Shown one piece after another: positions 8,016 to 19,317 of a stretch of DNA of 47,565 nt; the first letter of the stretch is position 1; each line of letters begins with the position of its first letter. The DNA lies in the NCBI GenBank assembly GCA_030447665.1, contig JAUJOJ010000012.1, positions 1-47,565 of the forward strand, given 5' to 3'. The notes below the pieces were generated by a model, which saw nothing but the letters and a program-made list of their open reading frames with translations, ran no database searches and was not told the origin of the DNA. Both the position numbers and the translations under genes were made by a program. This DNA is from Allosphingosinicella sp. Lineage in GTDB: Bacteria > Pseudomonadota > Alphaproteobacteria > Sphingomonadales > Sphingomonadaceae.

Positions 8016-8504
8016 TCAGCGGCTATAGAAACCGTTTTCCAAAGCAGATTCCTCATTCGTCACGTGGTGTGGGGCAGCGATGCGCTTGTTGAAGACGAAC
8101 ATCGACAATGCAATATAAGTGAGCACTGCCAGAACGGCGACCACGACAGCCTCCGCCAAAAGCACCGGGACACCGGCAGCCAGCAGCAGCCGCAGCGATA
8201 GGACATTAAGTCCGCACTGGACGACGTAAACCGCGATAAAGCGGGGTAGCAGACGCAGGTTTCCCGACTTGAAAACAACCCTGCCGTGGGTGCAGAAATT
8301 GAACAGCACACCCAATGTGGTCGCAATGATCACAGCACGCGTCGGCGTAACTTCGGAAAAAATGAGCAGGACAAATACGCTGTAATAAAAGAGAAAGTTG
8401 ACGCCTCCAACCACAATAAATTTGGCGAAGCGCTTTATCTCGGGATGACGGGCCAGCTGAGGCAGGTCGTTCAAACGCGAAAATTTCTCAAAAGCCACAT
8501 TCAC
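8016..8504 (-). CDS. GtrA-like membrane protein, copy 1
   Basis: A 162-residue protein with four hydrophobic helices (about 26-47, 54-70, 87-108, 115-137) and the GtrA features FAKFIVVGGVNFLFYYSVF near the start, TTLGVLFNFCTHGRVVFKSG in the middle and an end helix followed by FVFNKR. GtrA proteins are thought to flip or help flip polyprenol-phosphate-linked sugars across the inner membrane for use by a GT-C transferase. It lies 130 bases downstream of the family A membrane protein on the same strand, consistent with a gtr-type pair. A GTG start at 8504 is used here; a second GTG at 8498 is equally possible. Confidence 0.82.
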   Translation of the reverse strand: MNVAFEKFSRLNDLPQLARHPEIKRFAKFIVVGGVNFLFYYSVFVLLIFSEVTPTRAVIIATTLGVLFNFCTHGRVVFKSGNLRLLPRFIAVYVVQCGLNVLSLRLLLAAGVPVLLAEAVVVAVLAVLTYIALSMFVFNKRIAAPHHVTNEESALENGFYSR

Positions 8505-8634
8505 CTACCGCCGCTGGGTGTGCCGTTACGCCGCGCTCTCGGGCTGGCTCGGATGCCGCTCGGCTAGCCTCTTGCAGGGCCCGGGTCAACCGGAATTGCC
8601 CAATCCATCCTGTCGCTTAGGCTGCCCAGGTCCG

Positions 8635-10302
8635 TCAGCTACTGCGCCGGTCGGTCCGTTTGACATAGGCGTCCCAGCAGTCCGATCTCGCTTTCAGCTC
8701 GTAATTTTCCAGGAGATATCGGCCGTAAATGCTGCGCAACTGGTCGAACGTAGCATATTCCACGGCAATCCCCGGGACCATCACCACATCCGCGTCGCCG
8801 AGAGCCTCAGACGGTGGCGGATGACTGGTGGTGCTGAAGGTTCGATTGGCGTGATACCAATGATTGCCGCCGACGAGGGATCCTCGCCGCAACAAGGAGT
8901 TGAACGGGCTAGCCCAGTCAAAGGTGAAAACCTTTCCCGAAAGCGCCGCGCTGCCTTCAAGGAGCGTCAGTCCGTCTTGGACGATTGCCAGATATTGGCC
9001 TTGCTTGAGCGGCTCGGGTCCCCGCACGCTGGCCAGCTTCGGTACGCCAGCGTTAATGGGTTTGCACCCGTGCAGCGGCGCCCCCGCGAGCGATTGTGGC
9101 GTATCGAGCGTGATCAGGCCTTGGATGCTCACCGCTCCGGGATTGGAGCCGCGCGACGCGACCGCCACATGGATCGCTTGGTTAGTCAGTGCGACAAAAG
9201 CTGGCGGGATGGCCAATGCTCCGATAAGAAGGATGCCTGGAAGCGGTGAAAGGTTTCGGTCCTCGCTGCGCAAAGGGCGCGGCGCAAGGAGGACAACAAG
9301 GGCCGCTGGAATCAGGGTCAGAATTCCCGGCCCCTGGAAATTCTGATTGGCGACGAAAAGACCGGCTCCTGCCACGAACAAACAGATCAGAAGATAGTCG
9401 AGGCGGATACCCTGAACCAAGCCAAGCAGCAGAACACCAGCGAAGAGGGACAGGCCCTGCATATTGTTTGCTGCTGTGATGGCAAGGCCGCGCAGCCCCC
9501 CTTGGAAGGGGCCGCTCGCCGCCGCGGCAGCTCGGACGTCCGCAAGATGCGCCAGGGTTTGAGACCAGAAAAGTTCAACGATAACGAGCACGAGGGCGGA
9601 CACCAGCATGGCGCCCAGCGCGGCTCTCCGCATGTGCGGGAAAGCGACCAGTCCGAGCAGGAACGCGCCTGCGACCGCCCCATAGCTGATCTTGAGGTAT
9701 AGCATCATCGACAAGAGCATCGCCATCGCCACCGCGTCGATGGCGACTCTGCCGAACGGCTCTCTGCGCGGCAGAGCGAACAGGACCAGGAGAGAAAGCA
9801 GGGCCCATCCGAACCGGTTATAGTACATCCCGAACGTGGGTCTTAGAAGATCCATGTGTCCGGTGAGAGCCGGCGCGATGCTCAGGATCAGAATGTGGAT
9901 GCCGAAGGCGAGGGCCAGCGGCCAAGGCAGGCGGGACGCGCAGGTGTAGAGCAGCGGCGGCAGCAGCAGGAGGACGAAAAGGCCGGTCATGATCGGCATC
10001 GTTCCTCCCAAGGTGCCGCTGAGCCAATAGCCCCCGCTCAGAAGCAGATATGTGAGAGGCCCGAAGGGGGTATGAAAATCCCGGTTCGGGACCTGGCCGT
10101 TCAGGAAGCGCTGCGCGCCGTCGAAGAGGACCATCAGGTCCCACGTGTTGTCGGTGGAAAAGCTACGCCCGGGAATGATGAGCGATAGCGATAACAAGGC
10201 TGCCAGTAGGATCAGGGCGCCCGCCACCAACCACGACCGGCGCTGTCCGCCGGAGTCGAGGAGATCGCCTCCGGACAAGATCCATGCCGGCAATTGAATC
10301 AT
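8635..10302 (-). CDS. Polytopic membrane protein, family A copy 1 (putative GT-C glycosyltransferase)
   Basis: A 555-residue protein: about twelve hydrophobic helices followed by a soluble C-terminal domain of some 170 residues. I do not recognise a named family with certainty. After helix 1, the first extracytoplasmic loop carries DLMVLFDGAQRFLNGQVPNR (from about residue 55) then DFHTPFGPLTYLL, reminiscent of the acidic loop of GT-C transferases that use polyprenol-phosphate sugars. Other blocks shared with three paralogues here: NRFGW (162), LKISYGAV (203), NQNFQGPGILTLIPA (339), VFTFDWASPFN (468), WYHANRTFS (492) and DADVVMVP (513). Asp55 is conserved in all four copies and is the best candidate catalytic residue. 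It is followed by GtrA, so a gtr-type sugar-decoration role is inferred, not shown. Confidence 0.72.
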   Translation of the reverse strand: MIQLPAWILSGGDLLDSGGQRRSWLVAGALILLAALLSLSLIIPGRSFSTDNTWDLMVLFDGAQRFLNGQVPNRDFHTPFGPLTYLLLSGGYWLSGTLGGTMPIMTGLFVLLLLPPLLYTCASRLPWPLALAFGIHILILSIAPALTGHMDLLRPTFGMYYNRFGWALLSLLVLFALPRREPFGRVAIDAVAMAMLLSMMLYLKISYGAVAGAFLLGLVAFPHMRRAALGAMLVSALVLVIVELFWSQTLAHLADVRAAAAASGPFQGGLRGLAITAANNMQGLSLFAGVLLLGLVQGIRLDYLLICLFVAGAGLFVANQNFQGPGILTLIPAALVVLLAPRPLRSEDRNLSPLPGILLIGALAIPPAFVALTNQAIHVAVASRGSNPGAVSIQGLITLDTPQSLAGAPLHGCKPINAGVPKLASVRGPEPLKQGQYLAIVQDGLTLLEGSAALSGKVFTFDWASPFNSLLRRGSLVGGNHWYHANRTFSTTSHPPPSEALGDADVVMVPGIAVEYATFDQLRSIYGRYLLENYELKARSDCWDAYVKRTDRRSS

Positions 10303-12710
<2,408 letters not shown>

Positions 12711-12716
12711 TCTGTT

Positions 12717-12736
12717 CGCCCCCCGGAAAGGGCGGT
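12717..12736 (+). terminator. Weak terminator-like hairpin after fcl
   Basis: CGCCC and GGGCG arms around an 8-base loop, then GTTT, six bases past the fcl stop. Only five base pairs, so it is more likely to attenuate than to terminate fully. Confidence 0.3.
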
Positions 12737-12793
12737 TTCACATCTATCATATTTCAGACCACAGAATTCGAACCAACTGAAGGACGGGGCGGG

Positions 12794-13537
12794 ATGCTAA
12801 TTGCCTATTCAGGAGTGAATTGGGCGGCGGTGGTGCCGCTGGCGAACGAATCAAGAGGTTTTGCTCGCTTCGCGTCAGCCTTGTCATCTGTGATGGATGA
12901 GCTTGGCAGCGGACACGTCTTCCTCGTTCTCGACTCTGCGTCGAAAGATAATACGCGCGAACTGTGCCAGGAGCTGGCCAGTCGCGACTCCCGGTTCGAG
13001 GAGGTCTGGGCACCCGAGAACCGCAACGTCGTGGACGCCTATCTCCGCGGTTTTCACGCTGCGCTTGAAAAAGGCTACGAACTGATAATCGAGATGGATG
13101 CTGGGATGTCGCACGATCCCTCGGCCATTCCGATGTTTCTGCGCGTGCTGCACGAAGGCAATGAATGTGCATTCGGCAGTCGCTATATCAACGGCGGTTC
13201 AATGGTCGATTCGCCGTTCCGTCGACGCTTTCTGTCCAAAGCTGGGACCATTGTCGCCCAGATTTTGCTCGGCGTTAAAATGCGCGACCTGACCTCGGGT
13301 TTTCAGGGCTTCCACCATAGCGTTTTGCGACGCCTGATCGGCTACGAGCTGAAATCCAAGGCGCATTTCTATCAAACGGAGGTGCGTTACCTCCTTCGCC
13401 ACACGCGGATGATGGAGGTCCCGATCCACTACCGGGCTCCGTCGCCGAGGGTGTCGAGGGGAGCGATCAAGAACTCGCTGTCCGTGCTCGGCTACTATAC
13501 CCTGCTCCGCCTTCTGTTCCGCGCTCCCACCGTATGA
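12794..13537 (+). CDS. Polyprenol-phosphate glycosyltransferase, GT2 (DPM1-like)
   Basis: A 247-residue cytoplasmic-face enzyme without obvious transmembrane helices, resembling dolichol-phosphate mannose synthase. Visible blocks: AAVVPLANES (first strand), VLDSASKDNT, the metal/sugar-nucleotide site IIEMDAGMSHDPS (about 98-110), AFGSRYINGG, and the diagnostic RDLTSGFQGF (about 166-175) followed by the HFYQTEV acceptor region. Such enzymes move a sugar from a nucleotide to a polyprenol phosphate, producing the donor for a periplasmic GT-C enzyme. The ATG follows a GGACGGGGCGGG ribosome site. Being directly downstream of gmd-fcl, it may charge the lipid with fucose or mannose; that is inference. 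Its stop touches the stop of the next, convergent gene with no base between. Confidence 0.87.
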   Translation: MLIAYSGVNWAAVVPLANESRGFARFASALSSVMDELGSGHVFLVLDSASKDNTRELCQELASRDSRFEEVWAPENRNVVDAYLRGFHAALEKGYELIIEMDAGMSHDPSAIPMFLRVLHEGNECAFGSRYINGGSMVDSPFRRRFLSKAGTIVAQILLGVKMRDLTSGFQGFHHSVLRRLIGYELKSKAHFYQTEVRYLLRHTRMMEVPIHYRAPSPRVSRGAIKNSLSVLGYYTLLRLLFRAPTV

Positions 13538-14548
13538 TCACGCAGTAAGCTCGGACAAGTCAGTCAGCCATGCGTCCAGCAGGGCGAGTTCTTGCGGCCC
13601 GAGCCAGCCTTGGCCGACTAGCGCCTCGTAGCAGCGGCGCAGGTTCGAACCGAGATTCTCCGTCCCCGCCGGAAGATCCAGCCCGTCCAGTTCACGGCAG
13701 ATCGCGCGGTTGTTCAGATAGCCCGGAACCTCGTCGGCGAAGTCCTTCATCAGGTCATGCTCGTTTCGCTCCTGCCACACCGTTGCCTCGTGAAACATGA
13801 TGCTCCAGCCGTTCGCCCAAGCAATTCGCTGGGCGACGAAGCTGCGCCAGATGTCGGTCATGCGGAATGTGCACGTGGCGGGGAGATAGAGGAGCGGATA
13901 GGCATCGGGAAACCAGGTGGTATTCTGGCTGTTGAAGGGACACCAGGATCCTTCCCCCAGGGCAACGCGGCGATCGGCGCGGAAGCTTTGCGGCAACGGA
14001 TATAATAATCGGTAGATGGCATCGACATCGGGGTTCTCATCGGCGAGACCCTGCTGGATGGGGCAGTCGGCGCGCTCCCGCGGCAAGGCCTCGAGGGGAG
14101 CCGGAACGTCTCTGACCGCGTCGAGCGGAAGGCCTCGCGGCCAAATTGGTGCGTCGGAGAACCAGGCGTATGCGTTTGTCCATCCCCGCCCGGCGCTCAC
14201 GGCTACGTCTTGGACCCGATCATGGACTGGCCAGAATTCAGCACGTGGGAAATTATCGTCGTCCGTGTCACGGATCACCGAGGCTCCCTGCCGGATGGCC
14301 AGCAGATAGCCGATATTCTTACGAACATAATGGTTGGCCGGGCATATCTTGGCCAAGCCGAAGCCGGTCTCAAGCTGGCGCTCCATTGAGAAATATTCGC
14401 ACCCGTCCAGCGTGAACTCAGGTGGGCTCTTCTTGTCACCCACCACAATGAAGCCGAACCCATGCTCGCCGCCCCCTTCGGCGAACATCCGAAGGGCAGC
14501 GTTGGGAGCCGAAATGGAGGTGACGACGATGTAGGGCTTTGCGATCAT
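13538..14548 (-). CDS. STELLO-like (DUF288) glycosyltransferase
   Basis: A 336-residue soluble protein beginning YIVVTSISAPNAALRMFAE, then FIVVGDKKSPPEF, GCEYFSMERQLETGFGLAK, CPANHYVRKNIGYLLAI, and an acidic block IRDTDDDNFPR (about 92-102) that should bind the metal and nucleotide. This order is that of the STELLO/DUF288 family, known from plants and nematodes and found sporadically in bacteria, where its role is little known. It starts at ATG 14548; the frame upstream is not conserved-looking. It lies downstream of the HAD gene on the same strand but 432 bases away, with a transposase remnant between, so operon membership is uncertain. Confidence 0.75.
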   Translation of the reverse strand: MIAKPYIVVTSISAPNAALRMFAEGGGEHGFGFIVVGDKKSPPEFTLDGCEYFSMERQLETGFGLAKICPANHYVRKNIGYLLAIRQGASVIRDTDDDNFPRAEFWPVHDRVQDVAVSAGRGWTNAYAWFSDAPIWPRGLPLDAVRDVPAPLEALPRERADCPIQQGLADENPDVDAIYRLLYPLPQSFRADRRVALGEGSWCPFNSQNTTWFPDAYPLLYLPATCTFRMTDIWRSFVAQRIAWANGWSIMFHEATVWQERNEHDLMKDFADEVPGYLNNRAICRELDGLDLPAGTENLGSNLRRCYEALVGQGWLGPQELALLDAWLTDLSELTA

Positions 14549-14663
14549 CGCGCCTGCTAACACTCCGCCTCGCCGCTTTGCAACCGGAGCTGCATGCCTG
14601 CCGTGCATCGAGGCCCTTCCGGTGCTTCACAAGTGCCTCGCGCGTGGATCTTGCTGGCAAGAG

Positions 14664-14885
14664 GTGGGTATCGATATTCACCGCACTCGGGTGAGGTGGC
14701 GATTTGCGAAGAAGGGAAGCTCCGGCATGCCGGCCGGATCGACATGACCCCAAACGGCGCTCGACGGTTTCGGCGACAATCTGGAGGCGACCGACGAGGT
14801 CGTGATCGAGGCAACGGGCAACTGCATGGCGGTGTCACGAGTGCTGTCGCCGTTTGTGGCTCCGGCTACCAGCAAGCGGGTGGTG
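14664..14885 (+). mobile_element. Degenerate IS110-family transposase fragment
   Basis: Three short plus-strand segments read together like the N-terminal DEDD domain of an IS110 transposase: VGIDIH (from 14664), then in a second frame EVAICEEGKLRHAGRIDMTP, then back in the first frame EATDEVVIEATGNCMAVSRV and LSPFV. At least two frameshifts separate them, and the C-terminal half is absent. This fills most of the 432-base gap between the STELLO-like and HAD genes; I see nothing else in that gap. I found no clear ends or target duplication. Confidence 0.7.
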
Positions 14886-14980
14886 CAGCCTCTCCGACTG
14901 TGTCTCTGACGTGGCGATTTTGAAGCGGGTGCGCGGAGCGGCCCAGCGGCCTCGGTACACCGCACCTCGAGCTTCTTCGG

Positions 14981-15565
14981 CTACTTCCAAGGAATGGTCG
15001 AAGCGAAAGCGATGCGGAGACAAGGCGCTCCAAAGGCAGTTGCGCTGGCCACACCCACATCCGAGTCCTCGATCACGAGGCACTGATCGGGAGAGACTTG
15101 GAGGCGGGCGGCAGCCAGCCGATAGGCTTCTGGATCCGGCTTGTGGCGGGCAACGTCGCTGCCGGTCACGATCGTGTCGAATAGGTCTTCCAGCTGATGA
15201 TAGCGAAGGACCGTCGCCACGTTCGCGCTTGACGCGGTCGTCACCAGCGCCGTCCGCCAGTTCGGGCGTCCGGTCTTCAAAAGCGCAATCAGCGCCTTGT
15301 TCACCTCAGTCAGCGGGATCTTACTGGGGTAAATCTCAGCCTTGCGCGCGGCAACGACAGCCGGATCGGCATTGCTGCCCGAAGCTTGCAGCATCGCAGG
15401 CAGAAACTGCCGCCAGTTCCGTCCCCGAGTGACTTCATCGAAGGGAGCGCGAGCCACGGCTACCCCAACGATCCGGAGCGCAGCAGCATAAGCCTCGTAA
15501 TTGGCCGTCGCCGTGTCCACCAGCGTTCCGTCCATGTCGACCAAGATCGCGCTTATCCGCTTCAC
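14981..15565 (-). CDS. HAD-superfamily phosphatase (beta-phosphoglucomutase-like subgroup)
   Basis: A 194-residue cytoplasmic hydrolase with all four HAD motifs: AILVDMDGTLVDT (nucleophile Asp10, acid/base Asp12), ALVTTASS (motif II Thr), RHKPDPEAY (motif III Lys) and VIEDSDVGVASATAFGA (motif IV). A small helical cap lies between motifs I and II, as in sugar- or polyol-phosphate phosphatases. The GTG start at 15565 overlaps the stop of the upstream fusion gene by four bases (GTGA), which supports tight coupling with the kinase-like domain encoded there. It may dephosphorylate an intermediate of the same pathway. A longer ATG frame begins inside the fusion gene and is unlikely. Confidence 0.85.
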   Translation of the reverse strand: MKRISAILVDMDGTLVDTATANYEAYAAALRIVGVAVARAPFDEVTRGRNWRQFLPAMLQASGSNADPAVVAARKAEIYPSKIPLTEVNKALIALLKTGRPNWRTALVTTASSANVATVLRYHQLEDLFDTIVTGSDVARHKPDPEAYRLAAARLQVSPDQCLVIEDSDVGVASATAFGAPCLRIAFASTIPWK

Positions 15566-17514
15566 CCGTACCGGTCCCGATATCGACGCAGGAGGAGGGC
15601 GCAGCAAGCGAAGAAGCCTAGGCCGCGGGTGTGTGATTGCCGAATCTTGTAGGTGGTGAGCCTCAGATAGTTGACCAGTTCGTGGAAATACACCTCCCGA
15701 ACGCCCTCTTCCCCGAACCGTGATTTGATTTCAGCTTCCAGGGCCTCGTGGAGCTCAGCATAGGCTTCGGAGCGCGCAGCGGCCAGCTGGATTGCTCCAC
15801 CGCTGAGGCTACACGATATGCCCCTGTTCAGGGTTTCGTACCCAAGGTGCAGGGACTGCATCATCTTCGCCCAATCGATCAGCGGAGAGTCGAAGACGTT
15901 TTCCGGGTTGGGATCGATGATGTAGAGGCCTCGCGGATGATCGGGGGCTATAATGACGTTCTCGATCGTCAAATCCCCATGGATGGTGGCGATCCGGCGG
16001 TCGCGCAGCTGCGCCTGGAGCCATTCGGGATCGGCAAAGGTGCGCCACTCGGCGAGGTCATAATTGGAATCGTTGATGCTGAACGAGTCCCTACCGATGG
16101 CATGGCGAGCGAAATCGACGATCCTCGCCGCATTGCGGTTTACCTTCTCTTCAAGATAGCTTGCGACCAGACGTGGATCCGCTTCGGGCGCAACCGTTCG
16201 GGCGTGCAACGCATCGATGCAGTTAAGCACCTGTAGCAGCCGCTCCCAGTTCCGGCCAGTAGGCGAGCTGTGGATCACATCGTAGAAATCATTGGCCGGT
16301 GTCACCAGCGGCATGTCGTAGCTATAGACGCTGCCACTTCCTCGGTCACTGATGACCTTCGCGAGGGGAAGGGTGGGCGCGGCATGGCGCCGCAGCCATT
16401 CCGCCTGAATTTGCAGCTTTGCCGCTGCGTCTCCGACGGCGAACTTTCGGATGACGAGTCGCTGACTGGCCTCAACCAGCGCAGTGATAGCGTCTGAGCC
16501 GCCATGATAGAATTTGTGAACGATGCAGTCGTCTATTGCTTCCATTCCGAAGCCGCTGACCGCTTGGTCCTCTCCGCTGAAAAACGCGCCCAGGAAGCTT
16601 TCGTAGCTGGTCGCCGCACTGAAGCGGTCCCTCTGCGCGTTGGGGGAGCCGCGTCCTGACCTCCCATGCCTGAGGATCAGGTTGGCGGCGCGAGCAAAAG
16701 CATGGCTCTGCATGAGCGCGCCATATCCGAGGATGAGCAGGATGGGCGTAACGGCGAAGATCCAAAGGCTCGTCACGTCCGCGATAGTACCGGAATTGGT
16801 CAGGCTGTCCGCCAACGAACCCAGCGGTTGCTGCAGGATCGCCGCCACCACGTCGAGGACGGGAGCGCCGATTGCCCGGCCGAAGGCCGCATAGGCAGCC
16901 ATGTAGAAGCCCCACATCACCACGGTTGCAGTGACGAACCGCCAGCGCAGCAGCGCGCCTCCGAGTAGCATTTCAGTAGTTGCCCACACGAAATCCGCAA
17001 TTCCAACGCGGATGCGCCCATTGAAGATGCCGGCAGCGTTCCACACGAGGCGGCGGGCGCGTGCAGAACGTCGTATCACGAGTGCCAAGCCTATCGCCAA
17101 GGTAGCGGAGGTCGCGAATAGGGCAGCCACCAGGACTGCATTATCGGGACTGGCCGAACGGGGTGCCGTCACCGCAATGATCAGCGCTAAAACCGCGAGA
17201 TCGGCCACTCTTTCCCCGACGATGGTCGCCATAACGTAGGAGAAGCGGACCTTGCTGACCCTCGTGACAACCGCTCCGCGGACGATCTCGCCTATCCGCA
17301 AGGGGATGAGGGCATTGACGGCATATCCCAGACCAAGGCCGAGCAGCAGGGTCAAACGCCCGGTAACGTAATTCCGAGGAAACAGGAATGCCCAGCGCGC
17401 GGCTCGAGCGCTGTGAGCCACCACCAGCAGCAGCACGGGAATGGTCAGGAGAATGGGATTTGCTTGCAACACTGCCGGGCCGACTGTCTGCGGGTCCCTT
17501 AGGGTGTGCCTCAT
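15562..17514 (-). CDS. Fusion: LPG-synthase-TM/UPF0104 flippase-like domain + APH-type kinase domain
   Basis: A 650-residue two-part protein. The first 300 or so residues are a helical membrane region with LPG_synthase_TM (UPF0104) hallmarks: a basic HSARAARWAFLF segment, GYAVNALIPLRIGEIVRGAV, and VGERVADLAVLAL. After residue 340 comes a soluble aminoglycoside-phosphotransferase/choline-kinase-like domain: RLVIRKF with a candidate ATP-binding Lys, the catalytic loop HGDLTIEN (His512, Asp514, Asn519) and the metal-binding Asp534 in YIIDPNPEN. I know of both domains separately but not this fusion as a described system. The kinase end is cytoplasmic if the helix count is even. A usual first helix of the UPF0104 family seems missing at the N-terminus. 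It sits 72 bases after A2 and overlaps the HAD gene. Confidence 0.78.
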   Translation of the reverse strand: MRHTLRDPQTVGPAVLQANPILLTIPVLLLVVAHSARAARWAFLFPRNYVTGRLTLLLGLGLGYAVNALIPLRIGEIVRGAVVTRVSKVRFSYVMATIVGERVADLAVLALIIAVTAPRSASPDNAVLVAALFATSATLAIGLALVIRRSARARRLVWNAAGIFNGRIRVGIADFVWATTEMLLGGALLRWRFVTATVVMWGFYMAAYAAFGRAIGAPVLDVVAAILQQPLGSLADSLTNSGTIADVTSLWIFAVTPILLILGYGALMQSHAFARAANLILRHGRSGRGSPNAQRDRFSAATSYESFLGAFFSGEDQAVSGFGMEAIDDCIVHKFYHGGSDAITALVEASQRLVIRKFAVGDAAAKLQIQAEWLRRHAAPTLPLAKVISDRGSGSVYSYDMPLVTPANDFYDVIHSSPTGRNWERLLQVLNCIDALHARTVAPEADPRLVASYLEEKVNRNAARIVDFARHAIGRDSFSINDSNYDLAEWRTFADPEWLQAQLRDRRIATIHGDLTIENVIIAPDHPRGLYIIDPNPENVFDSPLIDWAKMMQSLHLGYETLNRGISCSLSGGAIQLAAARSEAYAELHEALEAEIKSRFGEEGVREVYFHELVNYLRLTTYKIRQSHTRGLGFFACCALLLRRYRDRYG

Positions 17515-17586
17515 TGATTGCCAAGCCCGGACGGCGGAGCCGAATGTTCACCAGGGAGCACGAGCCTATCTGGATAGGCAAAAACC

Positions 17587-19299
17587 TCAGGATCTCTTGA
17601 CCGATCCCATCAGACGCCAGCAGCCGGATTCCTCTAGAAGCCTATAGCTCCGCTCAATCTCCGCGCCGTAGATGCTGAGCATCATCTCGGTTGCCGGCGG
17701 ATTTGACACGCGGAATTTGGGGATGAGGACATAGTCCACATCCTGGAACAGCGCTTCAGGTGACGGATGAACCGACGGACTGAACGTCCTCACGGGATCC
17801 CACCAAGACAGATCGTGGCGCACCGGAGGGCTATTGGTAAGCACGGGGAAGGGGTTCGTCCAGGATAAGGACAGCACCCTGCCTGGGCCGGATCGGTGCT
17901 TGTTCAGTAGACGAACACCGTCTCTCCACGCGGATATGAAATCACGATCATGCAAGATTTCGGGGGGATCGGCCAAGCAGTTGCCACTTTCCATAACGTT
18001 ATTTCTTGCTGCTCGGAACGCTAAATCCTTGATGGGAGTGGTGCTCAGCCAGTCCACGTCGGGTCCGCCAGCTGCCGGAGCCAAACTTTCTTCGACGATC
18101 GTTGCGCTATCCAGAGCTATGGTTCTTAGAAATAGCAGCAACACTGCTGTTGTAGCGGCAGCGCGCAGCCAACACAGGGTTGTCGTCGTGGGAACCCGAT
18201 TGGCAAATAGCAGGGACCCGACAAGTGCCGTTACCGGAAAAAGGGGGACCTCTAGAGCCAGATGGTTCTGCGTCGACAAAGCCAACCCTGCGATCGTCAG
18301 AGCAAGAAGGTAAAGCAGGCGATCAACACTCAACTTCGACTGAAACGATATGAAAGAAGCAGCGGAAATCAGGAATATCAATATCATCTCTGGCACTGTG
18401 AAATAAGCAATCGTCATAAACTGCTCAAGCCTCCCGCCTCCGGGAACTCGCGCTGCCTGCAGCAGATCATCGAGATATTGAAATACTATGCCAAACCAAA
18501 GATGCACGGACGCAATCAGAATCAACAGAGTTGCCGAGGCCGCGATTACATACACAAGGGGCCGTGAGTTTCTGCGAACAGTGAGCACGCTCGCTCCGAT
18601 CAAGCCTAACCCGACAACAGCGTAAGTCGCTTTGGTGAAGAATAACACCACCACAAGGACCGCGCTCAAGACGCCGTCCAGCGCCGCTGCCCGGGTCCTC
18701 TCGGCGTCCAAACGTGGAATCGAGACAACGACTGCCAGAACAGCGATGAAAGCCCAGCCCCAACGGTTATATGAAGCGTTGAAGCTGATGAACATCTGGC
18801 CGAGCTGTCGGGGAGCAATGGCGAGGATGCCCGCGTACAGGGCCAGAATGGATGTCCGCCCGGGGTGAAGACGCCGGTAACCGCCCAGGAGTGCCAGAGC
18901 CATGACCAAGGCAGCGACCAGACCATTCGCGTAAACGGCCGTATGAGCGGAGAGAGGTGCAAAAAACGTCGTTAGGTAGAAGGCCAAAAAATAGAATGCG
19001 CCGATGGGGGTGCTGAACCCCGTGTGTGGAAGATTTCCCTCTTGGATTTGTAGTATTGCGTTGAGATGGATGAAAATGTCTTGAACCCAGCCTTCGTAGA
19101 GAACGCTGCCTCGCTGGATCTGCAGAGAAAATAAAAACGTAACGATCAGCAGAGCCGCGGATATGGGCAAAAAAGGCCTTTTTTCAGCGGTGCTTGACCA
19201 GCGGCGGATATATGAACCGAGCGTGCCGGAGTCGATGCGCGTCAATCTGGACTTCAACGACATGGAAACTGATGTCCTGCTGATTTCTGCTGATGCCAT
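17587..19299 (-). CDS. Polytopic membrane protein, family A copy 2 (divergent)
   Basis: A 570-residue protein with about a dozen hydrophobic helices and a soluble C-terminal domain. It shares the family frame: an invariant Asp in VQDIFIHLNAILQ, then NLPHTGFSTPIGAFYFL, NRWGWA, FTKATYAVVG, VLSLSWTNPFPVL, SWWDPVRTFSPS and YVLIPKF. It is the most divergent of the four copies: the second Asp of the loop (FDG in A1) is Asn and the RDFHTP block reads TGFSTP. That may mean a different sugar or acceptor. It follows the nucleotidyltransferase gene by 18 bases and precedes the flippase-kinase fusion, so it probably works with the nearby GT2. A GT-C role is inferred. Confidence 0.68.
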   Translation of the reverse strand: MASAEISRTSVSMSLKSRLTRIDSGTLGSYIRRWSSTAEKRPFLPISAALLIVTFLFSLQIQRGSVLYEGWVQDIFIHLNAILQIQEGNLPHTGFSTPIGAFYFLAFYLTTFFAPLSAHTAVYANGLVAALVMALALLGGYRRLHPGRTSILALYAGILAIAPRQLGQMFISFNASYNRWGWAFIAVLAVVVSIPRLDAERTRAAALDGVLSAVLVVVLFFTKATYAVVGLGLIGASVLTVRRNSRPLVYVIAASATLLILIASVHLWFGIVFQYLDDLLQAARVPGGGRLEQFMTIAYFTVPEMILIFLISAASFISFQSKLSVDRLLYLLALTIAGLALSTQNHLALEVPLFPVTALVGSLLFANRVPTTTTLCWLRAAATTAVLLLFLRTIALDSATIVEESLAPAAGGPDVDWLSTTPIKDLAFRAARNNVMESGNCLADPPEILHDRDFISAWRDGVRLLNKHRSGPGRVLSLSWTNPFPVLTNSPPVRHDLSWWDPVRTFSPSVHPSPEALFQDVDYVLIPKFRVSNPPATEMMLSIYGAEIERSYRLLEESGCWRLMGSVKRS

Positions 19300-19317
19300 C
19301 CCACCGCTGCGATGGGA

